Source of the DNA: Hibiscus mutabilis
Lineage: Eukaryota > Streptophyta > Magnoliopsida > Malvales > Malvaceae
Assembly: GCA_019671005.1 (NCBI GenBank)
Contig: CM033719.1
Span: 26,772,750-26,836,749 of the forward strand
Direction: 5' to 3'
DNA length: 64,000 nt
The notes beneath the pieces were generated by a model, which ran no database searches, had not been told where the DNA came from, and was given only the letters and a program-made list of their open reading frames with translations. Below, piece after piece: positions 36,415 to 46,141 of the stretch. Position numbers and translations under genes: made by a program. Position 1 is the first letter of the stretch. The number at the start of each line of letters is the position of its first letter.

Positions 36415-37492
36415 ATTACTTCAGATAACAAGGTTGCGGCAGAAGGTGTACTGCGTGATGCTCGTGGTTCATGAATTTTTTATTTTACTCACAACTAGGG
36501 TTGTAATTGAAACGAGATAGATTGCCAGTTATTCGAATTTAATTCTGTTAAAATTTGGTCAAAGCTTAATTCGATTAGATTTGACTCGAGCTTGAACTTG
36601 GCTCGAGTTTTTAACGAGTCAAGTTATTTAATACCCGACTCGAAAAGCTTACGAGCTACTCGAAAATATAATATATTATTTTTTATTTTTTAAAATTTAA
36701 AATTTAAAATCTAAATTCCTAAACCTTAAACTTAAGTCTTAAACCCTAAAATCTAAATCTTAAATTCTAAACCCAACAACCTAAACCTCTTAAACCCTAA
36801 ACTAACACCCTAAAACCCTAAACTAACACCTTAAATTCTATAATTAACAAGCTTGAGTTTACACAACTTGTGTATCAAAGTTTTTTCTTGATAGAGCTTT
36901 AAATGAGACGTGTCATATCGCGAGCTACTCGAGTTCGGCACGGTCAAAGATCGGTCAACACTTGACTCGATTGGGCTCGAACTCAACTCGAGTTCTTAAC
37001 GAGCCGAGTCGAGCTCAGATTTCTCAGGCTCGTTAAAAATTACTCGAGCTCGAATTCGACTCGAAATCTTAACGAGCTGAGTCGAGCTCAACACTACTCA
37101 AACTCTAAGCTCGGCTCGGCTCGTTTACACCCTACTCGCAACTTTGGTTGTTGTTCGGTGCTGACTGTCGAGTTATGGCAGCACATGATGCCCTCCTTCA
37201 TGTTTGGAGGCTTGGTTTCCGACAGGTGAAGTTGGAGATGAATAACCGTGAGGTGGCCAGAATTTTGCTCTTTGAATTCGATGCCCTTGCAGGTAGTGTC
37301 TTGGTGGATGCTATCCATGAGCTCTTACGTCGTAACTGGACAACACGTGTTCGACATATTTTTCGGGAGGACAATGGTGTTGCTGACAGACTTGCGGTTT
37401 TAGGCCGTGGAGCACCTGTCGGAAAATTGGAGTTCCTAGAGACTCTTGTCGAGATTGCAGCATTAGTTAATAGTGAGGCCTTTGATGTTTAA
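36415..37492 (+). pseudogene. LINE-type RNase H domain split by a MITE
   Basis: 36430-36475 encodes the start of an RVT_3-type RNase H domain (AAEGVLRDARGS). After a 637-base insertion the frame resumes at about 37140 with FGADCRVMAAHDALLHVWRL, KLEMNNREVARIL and, near the end, RRNWTTRVRHIFREDNGVAD (37331-37390), the closing motif of this domain in plant LINE and RNase H-like proteins. It ends at a stop at 37492. Whether it once belonged to the LINE at 130-3703 is unknown. It could also be a host RNase H-like fragment. Confidence 0.75.
36497..37133. mobile_element. MITE (MULE type) inserted in RNase H fragment
   Basis: Ends AGGGTTGTAATTGAAACGAG and, inverted, CTCGTTTACACCCT. The flanks are CTCACAACT (36488-36496) and CTCGCAACT (37135-37143), a 9-base duplication with one difference. 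The interior has many CGAGCTCG/ACTCGAG words and a block of degenerate CCTAAAC-type words (36710-36840). No ORF. Confidence 0.85.
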
Positions 37493-39097
37493 GCTGGGAG
37501 CTTTGTTTACCAGTATTAGAAAAAATATATTTAATTGACATAACTCGAGATTACTTAAAAGTATATATATTGATATTCTGGTAAATAACATAATATTTGT
37601 TCATGTCGTATGAAGATACAATAAACAAAATATTCGGTATGGTATTGGTAGAAGTATTACTTTTTAATGCTAATATATAAAATATCGCTAACCGACATTG
37701 TTTTTCAGAAGATTTATTAAAATATTGTTTTCTATTTTTTTTCTAAAATATAGTAGAATTCATATTATTTTTTTATTTTTTAAAATATTATTCTTTCTAC
37801 ATTGATTTTGAAGATGGCACTTCTTGATTTTCGTCTATGAACAATACTTTGAATTAATCAAATAAAAAATTCAAAGATGACACAAGTTGGTACCGTTTTC
37901 AAATAGTGTCAAAATAAAGACGACACCAGCCGGTATCGTCTTTAAAAGTATCTTTGTGCTACGTGGCGCGCAAGCACTATACAGAGACGGAGCCTACTGG
38001 CACCGACTTCAAATAGTGCCACAATATGACCCGGCCTGCATGGCAGCTTTGGTCAGGTGGCAGTGTGCAGAGGTCAGAATGACATGCATGGAATTTTTTT
38101 TATGTTTGAATGCGTGCATGGCTAAAAAAGTGGTGTTTAGGGTGTTTTTAAATTGTATAAGGGTAGAGGTTAAAAATTTGTTAGTGTTATTAAAGGAGGG
38201 GTAGGGGTAGTTAAGGGGAAATTTTAATTTTTTGTGTTAAATAGGTAAGGTTGAAAGGAAATTTTGAGTGAAGAATAAGGAGGAGAAGAAATTAGTGGAG
38301 AAAATATTGTAAGTAGATTCGATTTTGTAACGACCCGGATTTCTCGAGTCAACAGTGGGCGTTGACCCGAGTCTTGGACCAATACGTCGAGTCGAATGTT
38401 CGGGTTATGTTGGGCCTTGTTGTTGGGCTTTGTGGACCTCCATGTGTTGTTGGGCTTGCTTGGTGGTTTTGGGCTTGGTTTATGATGGGCTTTGAGGAAG
38501 GGTAATATGGTAAAAGTCATATTTGGAAGACAAAGGCTGATGGAGCCTTAATTTTCTGTTGGAAAAGGGACAAGGGTGATATCACCTTGCCCCCATCTTC
38601 ATGCCATCTCTTTCTTCATTCCTCTCTCATAGTGAGTGTTTGAGTTTGGAGAAATCTTGGATGTTTGAGTGGGAATCTCGGATTGTGGCTTGAGGAGTTG
38701 TTCAACACCCAAAGATCTATCTTTCAAGAGGAATATCTTCAGCATTGGTGGAAGTTGGGTTTGAAGCTTGGAGTAAGGAAAAAGAGGTGGAAGAAGCTTG
38801 GTTGCTGCCTTAGTTCGTGAATCTTTGCTAAAGGTCAGTACATTTCTGACTCCTTCACTTCATGAGCATCCTAAAATGATTGCTTTGTGTGGCATATAGT
38901 TTTGGGTTGTATAGTTGAGGTTTAGAGCTTTAAACCCCCATTAATGGTAAATCAAAGATGAGATGTTGATAATGCGTAAAATTGATAGAAAACCACCTAT
39001 TATAATCTAAATAACTTGTAGGGTCAATTTGGAACTTAACCATGAAGGTTAAGGGTGGGATTGAGGAAATCCCGAGCTTCAGATTATGAAATCTAGG

Positions 39098-39472
39098 CTC
39101 ACGTACCGATACGTGATGGTAGCGTATCGGTACACCTTTTTTATAAGGGAGATGATTTGTGAGGGGCGTAAAGGTACGCCTTCCCGTGTACCGGTACCCC
39201 TCGCTTAAGGTGAATTCCAATAACGCTTTGGCGTACCGGTACGCTAGGGGAGTATCAGTACGTACTGTTGCATTGCCTGTGGGGCGTTAGCATACCGATA
39301 TGCGTATGCGGGAGTACCGGTACGAGGCTGGATCGGTACGGGCGATCCTAGTACCGATGAAGTGTACCGGTACGGCACAGAGCGTATCGGTACGGCTTGG
39401 GGTCTAATTCTTTCGAACCTAATTATCGTATCGGTACTCATGGGAGAGTATAGATACCTAGTGGGCAGTACT
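39098..39472. repeat. GTACCGGTAC/GTATCGGTAC cluster in LTR A
   Basis: About a dozen words such as CGTACCGATACG, GCGTACCGGTACGC, GTATCGGTACGG and GTACCGGTACG in 375 bases, resuming for one copy after LTR B at 44005 (GTACCGATAC). Same motif as in the Copia LTRs, although the rest of the sequence is unrelated. Confidence 0.88.
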
Positions 39473-42400
39473 TGTAATACCCCAAAATTTACAATACTGT
39501 TTAAGGGTCATTTAGTGCTAAGATAATTGCTTAAAAGCTTACTTAGTGACTAAAATGCAAAAGTTAGGATTTTCTCAATTATGGACTGTAGAAAAGAAAT
39601 TTCTGAGGTTTTAAGGTGTCATGTGATAGGAACGAGTAAACTAGGATACTCGCAAAAAATTGGTTAAAATCCAAGGAAAATTGGAATGGGAATTCAAGGT
39701 TAAAGTTTAGTGACCAAAATGATAAGTTTTCAAAACTTGTATGGTACAAGTCGAAATATGAAAAGTTGAAGGACCAAAGTTGTAATTTTCCAAAAATTAG
39801 GTGTTTTATTTCATAAATAGATAGAGCACCTATTGGTGTGGACCGAATGTAGAATTACTGGTTTGATATGATATTTCGATTATTGGGAAATCACAATCAA
39901 AGTTTAAGTGGAATTCAGATACCTGGATCGAACTGAAAAATTATGAAATTTTACCATATGACAGAGAAAGGTTATAAAAGTCATTTCCAAGTTTTGGAAA
40001 TATTTTAGTTTGATTCAAGATAAATCCTATGATTTATTTTGATTAAGGAATTTATTTAGTAACTGATAAAATTCTCGGCATTTATCGGTAAATCGGATCA
40101 AGATAAAATTTCGGAGATGATTCTATAGACTTTGGAAGAGTTATAAAATATTATTTTATGAATATTTGGAGAGTTAAATGTTTGGATTAAATTTATTTGA
40201 CTGAAATTGCCCAGAATGGCAATTTTGTAAAAAAGTTGATTGGTAAAGGGTATTTTGGTCTTTTCACCCAAAAAGGACATGGAAGGAATTTTGAGATTTC
40301 TTTAATGGATGAAAAGTGGTTGGTTGGAATCCAAATAAGTTTAGCTAGAATTTTACAAAATGGTAAACTAGTAAATATGAATTCAGTTGAGGGACAATTT
40401 GGTAAATTGGAATAAAATGAACTAAAAATTCATTTTTATTTATACAAGTGGCATAAATATATGATATATGAAGAGTTATCATCGAAAAATTCATTCACAA
40501 ACCGTGGAGAAAGAAGAGGAAATCTTACAAGCTCGATTTAAGCCTCGAAACATGGTTTTTAGGTAATCTTCCGAACTACAAAGTTGTTCTTCTCTTCAAT
40601 CTCTATCTATTGATGTAAATTATTCATGGATTTCATTCTTGATTGATGATATTTGATATGAGAAATAAATTAGGGTTTATGTTCAAATTTGGGGGTTTTA
40701 TGATTTTAAGAATCTATGTTCGATTTTATGTTGAAATCAAGCAAGAATGATGTTGGATTCATGTTTTTGAATTAGGATTTAAACCCTAAACAATTTAGTA
40801 GACTTGAAGAAGATTAGGGTTTAGGGATCCAACCTTGAATTAGGGTTTGTGATGATGAGTTAGTAATCTAGAAAGCTTGATTTGTTGTTTGAAATCAAAA
40901 CCCTAAATTTAAACCCTAAAGGAATAATTCAGCAAAGTGTTAAAGTTAGGGGTTTAATTCTTATTTTTGGAGTTTGAAATGTATTTTTTTTGTTAGTGAT
41001 GTTTGAGGCATGAAAATGAAGTTAGAATGCTAAACCGGTGATTATTCGAGCTAGTGACCATTTTGACAATTTGTCAAAAGTGGATAACCAATTCAGAAAT
41101 GGTGTATAAGAAGAGGAAAAATTCTGATTTTTATGTTAAGTGATGATTATGATGTATAGTTGATGATTGGGGGCCTAATTGCAAAGTTTTAAAGCTAGAA
41201 TCCTTGAATTGTAAATTGGTGACTATTTCGACAAATTAGAGAACAAAGGGTTGAAATGTGACAATTAGGTATTTGAAGAGTACTATGTTGGAAAAATTTA
41301 TATAAGTGATTTAGATGTTGATTTTGAAGTGAATAGAAGCTTGCATTCACTTAGGGACCAAAACGGCAATTTGTAGAATACAAGGGACCAATTCGGCAAT
41401 TAAGCAAAAGTAAGGGAAAATTTGTGGAAAAATAGGAAATGGACTAATTGGATAAAAAAACATTCCTTTGGGGACCAAGAAGACAATTCGGCTTGATGTT
41501 TAGGGACCAAAAATGGAACTTTTCAAAGTTTAGGTCATAAAGTGTATAGGATGAAAAATGTAAGGATCAAGCTTAAATTAACTATTTGAAGCTTGAAAAA
41601 AAAGTCCCTAGGGACTAAAATAAGCATTTTAGTAAAGGTTGAAAGCTTAAGGTAAAATGTAAGAAAAATGTGATTCGAATATAAGAAACTTTATCGGATC
41701 AATTATATATTTAATAGATAGTTATTTTATTTACTTTACATTATTATATTTAGAGTGAATATGTTCTAACATATACTTGAAATGGTATATGTTATTTTAT
41801 AATGTAGCTTTCAATGCGAATTGGGATCGTACTAACAAAAATGAAAAGGAAAAGGTCGGGAGTGAGATCAAGTGATAAAGTCGACTTCATTACAAGGCCA
41901 AGGTGAGCGTATTTTTACTTATTTATTATATGTGATATGAGTGAGTGCATTATATGTATTTATGACATGTTGTTAAATAGGACAACTTGTGATGAGTCGG
42001 CCTTGGTATAAATAAAAATGTATGATGGCTTATTTATGCAAATAGCATGAAATATTAAATGACATATTGATACAATGATTGTAGCATAATGATTTACTCA
42101 AGGTAAATCGAATTTTAGATATTTGGGTATGAACTGCCCATTATCGAATTATGGATGATAGTATTGATGAATTGGATATTGAATGTGAAAATATTATATT
42201 GTTAGGCCCAAGTACTAGTGTGAGAGTCTTTGGTATAATTGGATATCCATAGAGTCATAACAGCTGCATTCCAGCACTACGGTGCGTTCCCGACACTTCA
42301 GTGTTGACATTAGACGCTACGGCATTGCAGACACTACGGTGTTATTTAGACACTTCGGTGTTGACATTAGACGCTACGGCGTTGCAGACACTACTGTGTT

Positions 42401-44004
42401 GTTTAGACACTACGGTGTCGACTAGCACAAAAAGGTGTAATAATAAGGGGCAAATGGCGTCCTTGAGTACGTACTCACCATCAGACGCTACGGCGCTGCA
42501 GACGCTACGGTGTCGTTATGATGACTCGTATACCATAGGTTCACATGAAATTATACTTTGGGCTATAATTTATGAAATACTTTTATGCAGGTGGTTGGGC
42601 CACTGAATGCCCAAGTATTACAACATGAGAATCTTTGGTATAGTTGGATATCCATAGAGTCTTAGCAGCTGCGTCCAAGCACTACGGTGCGTTTCAGTCA
42701 CTTCGGTGATGTTTAGACACTTCGGTGTTGACTTATACGCTACGGCGTTATTCAGACACTTCGGTGTTGTTAGCACAAATTGTGCGATTATGAGGAGCAA
42801 ATAGCGTCCTCGAGTACATACTCATCTCAGTCGCTTCGGCAATGCAAACGTTACGGCATCGTAGACACTACGGTGTCGTGATGACTCGCGTACCATAGCA
42901 TCACATGATTTTGTACTTTGGGCTATAATACATGAAATGCATTTATACAGGCAATTAAGTTAAAAAAACTTAACGTGTATTTGATTAATAAAATAAAGGT
43001 TTGATGATATGATATAAACTGCAATTGGGATGTATGAACTGCTCCAGTATGAACATGTTCTACATGCTATAAACTGTTATTGGGATTTCTTGCCATTTTG
43101 TATGAATTATTTTAAATGTGGCCCTTGGTAGTATAATATTAAGTATGACAATATTGTGGTATACGATAAGAGTCTATCTGGCACTTAATTGTGTCCATAG
43201 TTATTTGGCACTTAATCATGTCCACCATTTACACCTAAGGAAAATGGCTAGTACTCTGGGAGTACACAACTCGTTTACTCGTCTCTTGATACTTACAATG
43301 GGCAATAAGATTTTACAATACATGTTCATTACATGAGTATCATGCTTTACCAAATATCATGCCTAATACAACTATTTATACTACAAATAATTTTATACCG
43401 TATTTTACATGTTACATATTTCTATACTTCACTGAGATATACTCAGCATGTATTTACGTTTTACACGTAGGTGATCGGGATTAGTAGATGACAACCTTTG
43501 CTTCATCATTATTCTGTATAGAAGATAATCGACGGGTATTTCGGTAATTATGACATCCATCTTTGTATGTTTAATAGTGTTATGTATTTAATAAATCTAT
43601 CTATTTTATTAAAGTAATTATCGGGGCCTATAATAGTGGCGCAAACTGTTTTAAATTGATTATTATATCTACAGTTTGGTGTTAAATAGTCTGATTTGAT
43701 ATACTTTATACGAGTTAGATATCGAATGATTTTATTAGAAACTCTTTTGTAAAATAAATTATTTTAGTATGTTTGTATACTTTATGTAAAAAGTTTTATA
43801 ATCTAAACTCGAATAAATATTTTATATCGGTACTAATTAAAGTTAAGTGTGCTTGGGTTATAGAAATATTAAGATAGGTGACCACTGGGAATTTTTTCCA
43901 AAATTTTTTAAATTATCCCAGATTTTGGTTAAAAGATCTATTTTAAAAAGTTGTGACATTTCTGACTCGTGTCCGGTGTATGATCACGGGAAAGGGGTGT
44001 TACA
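39473..44004. mobile_element. LTR B: 4.5-kb solo LTR inside LTR A
   Basis: Begins TGTAATACCCC and ends GGGGTGTTACA (inverted ends with one mismatch). It is flanked by GTACT (39468-39472) and GTACC (44005-44009), a 5-base duplication with one difference. No gag or pol domain is visible in 4532 bases, so it reads as one very long solo LTR, as in some Ty3/gypsy (Tekay/Del-like) families. Repeated phrases such as 'gggaccaa' and 'cggcaatt' fill 41300-41650. It carries a tandem array of UNCG-loop hairpins at 42274-42877. Confidence 0.75.
42205..42960 (+). repeat. Two-copy direct repeat with UNCG hairpin array
   Basis: Unit 1 (about 42205-42600) and unit 2 (about 42606-42960) are direct copies. The shared words GGATATCCATAGAGTC and CTTTGGGCTATAAT are offset by 405 and 360 bases, so unit 2 has lost about 45 bases of hairpins. 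Plus-strand hairpins start at 42274, 42293, 42314, 42331, 42350, 42371, 42388, 42406, 42485 and 42501 in unit 1, and at 42679, 42698, 42717, 42737, 42756, 42833, 42848 and 42864 in unit 2. Examples: ACACTTCGGTGT, ACGCTACGGCGT, GCACTACGGTGC, TCACTTCGGTGA, GACACTACGGTGTC. Confidence 0.92.
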
Positions 44005-44522
44005 GTACCGATACTCACTAGGCAATCTGCCCAAGAAAGTTGAGTTCGCGTTCGGAGGTTCTATAATTCGAGGTTAAGGGCCCTAGGGGTCTGTTAGGGT
44101 GTAAAATGAATACCAATGCTGAGAAATGTAGAGTTAAACCCCGTGTGTGAAATAAATGGGTAATGGCTTGGTAATTATTGAGTGGATCACTTGTTTAATC
44201 ACCCATAGAGATCCGTGGTGGATTGGTTAATGCTACGTGGAAGATTGGGGTCTTTGCTGTGTGCTGAAAGGACACCCATGTAGGTTGGTTGCCATAAATA
44301 ATAAGGTAATCTATCGAGAAAGGCGTAAATGAATCCTAAAGATATATATTAATTAGTGTAACAACGAGTTATGCCTTGGGGCATTGGTAATGGTTGGCTG
44401 GATGTTTTTTATCTCTCGGTGAGATATGTTGATGCTCGGGGGAGCATGTATTAGCGTATGTGTCTTGGTTAGGAATCTGGATTTCCTAGAGTCAGTGCAA
44501 GGGCACTTAAATAAGGGGATGG

Positions 44523-45073
44523 GTACTTCGGGCTATGTGATCGAGTACATCTGACGTATCTACGGGCTATGTGATCTGGATGCAGTCTAAAACCTATCTT
44601 GGGCTATGTGATCAGGATATGGAAATACAACTCGAGGGTTGCGTGAGCTCGAGTAACTTGAAGGGTTATGTGATCTCGAGTAACTTGATTGGCTATGTGA
44701 CCTCAGGAATAGACTGCTTGTGGCTATTGTGATCCAAGTATGTCTAGGACGTATCTGTGGCTATAGTGATCCGGATATGATCCTAATCTGACGGCTTAGT
44801 GATCACGGGTAACTCGACGGCTGTGTAAACACGGGAAAAATAGTAGGGCTTCGTTGGCCATTAAGGAATGTATGTTATTTACGTTGGTGCATGGATAATA
44901 GATGTTGGCTATTTTACCCTTGGGCTATGTGATCAGGGTAGGGTTGTTACTCGACGGGCTGTGTGAGCTTGAGTAACTCGATGGGCTTTGTGATCTCGAA
45001 TATGGGCTAGATAACCCTTGGGCTATGTGATCAGGGTATGGGATGTAACTCGATGGACATAGTGACCTCGAGT
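44523..45073. repeat. Constant-loop, variable-stem hairpin array in LTR A
   Basis: A loop close to TGGGCTATGTGATC recurs about 15 times. In about 12 cases its flanks form a stem whose sequence differs from copy to copy: 44523-44548 (GTACTT/GAGTAC), 44556-44583, 44593-44622 (with bulges), 44630-44654 (ACTCGAG/CTCGAGT), 44656-44681, 44711-44745 (one bulge), 44751-44778, 44915-44940 (TACCCT/AGGGTA), 44947-44976 (TTACTCGA/TTGAGTAA), 44976-45001, 45014-45037 and 45048-45073. Degraded copies lie near 44683, 44786 and 44812. Confidence 0.9.
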
Positions 45074-46141
45074 ATGGTAAGCTTGGGATGGCTTGGTAGA
45101 CTTCTTACATAATAGTGGTATCTTGAGATAGTTGTAAACTCTAACTAGGATAGGCTAGATGATTATCCTTAGATGTTGAGAAGCCTTTCTGTGCACTCTT
45201 AATTATATTATCATGCATGCTTGTTTTATGATATTCATGAATTGTGGTAGAGTAGAAATGTACCACTGAGCTTTGTTAGGTCAGCGTGCGAAATTGTGGT
45301 TTATTCCGTGCGTAGGTTGACAGGTTACTTTTTGGAGGAGCACATCGAGGAGGATTTCCCAGCACTGAGCCAGTTTCAGAGTACAGTACTTGATGTTTAG
45401 TTTGGACTGATCGTACTCATAGGACCTTACCACAGTCGAGTCTGTATTTGATTTTGATTTATTGTTATTTGGTCAAACGGTGTATTTTAATTTGAACTTA
45501 TATTTTGTAAATCCTTTTAATCTTATTATCTATGTCGATTTTATGAAAATAGATTGTTTTGAGAATTGCAAACTTGTGGTTTTAAATGGGAAATTTTGAT
45601 GGGTCGATTTTTGGGTGACCCGAATGTGATGCTCAGGATCCGAGACAGGATCGGGGTGTTACAGTTTTTTCTAAGTTTGTTCTTTTATTTTATATGTTTG
45701 ATATAATTTAAATCTCATGCATGTAGTTTGGATATCTGGAGAAAAAAATAGGGGAGATTTGGTGAAATTTTTTGGAGCCAACAAGTAAGTAAGTTGATTT
45801 AGTTTTTAAATTTTAAATTATGTATTCATCTCCCATTTTAAGTTGTTGTTTAGAATTTAGTAATTTTTAGTATATTTTTACCGATTAGTATGTTTTTAAA
45901 AAATAGAATTGAAAAAATATATTTGAAATATGGTTAAAATGAAGACAAAAATAATTTAGTATATTAAAACATATATTTGAAATATATTTTTAAAAAATAA
46001 TTTAGTATATTTATAAAAAATATATATTTGAAAAGAACTCGTCTCTGATGTTAGTAACAATAATTTAAAATTTAGTATGTTCATTTTTATTTGTGTATTC
46101 TGATTGAAAATCCATTTATGTGTTTCGAACATTCAGAGAAA

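Larger units (their letters stand above)
38326..45663. mobile_element. LTR A: 2.8-kb solo LTR, interrupted by LTR B
   Basis: Starts TGTAACGACCCGGAT and ends GGGGTGTTACA, with flanks GATTT (38321-38325) and GTTTT (45664-45668), a 5-base duplication with one difference. Removing LTR B (39473-44004) leaves about 2.8 kb without any gag or pol coding. TGTAAC-CCC ends are typical of plant Ty3/gypsy LTRs. Orientation unknown. It carries GTACCGGTAC palindromes on the left and a hairpin array on the right. Confidence 0.78.

Noticed and set aside
36710..36840. Interstitial telomere (CCCTAAA) tract
   Set aside because: Words are degenerate (cctaaac, taaaccctaaa, cttaaac) and not in tandem register. They lie inside a MITE. 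The same holds near 4870 and 10360.
39473..44004. A complete retrotransposon between the LTR B ends
   Set aside because: No gag, RT, integrase or internal LTR boundary in 4.5 kb, so a solo LTR fits better.
44523..45073. CRISPR-like repeat array
   Set aside because: Spacing is regular, but the constant part is a hairpin loop, the variable parts are paired arms, and this is a plant LTR. No CRISPR context.
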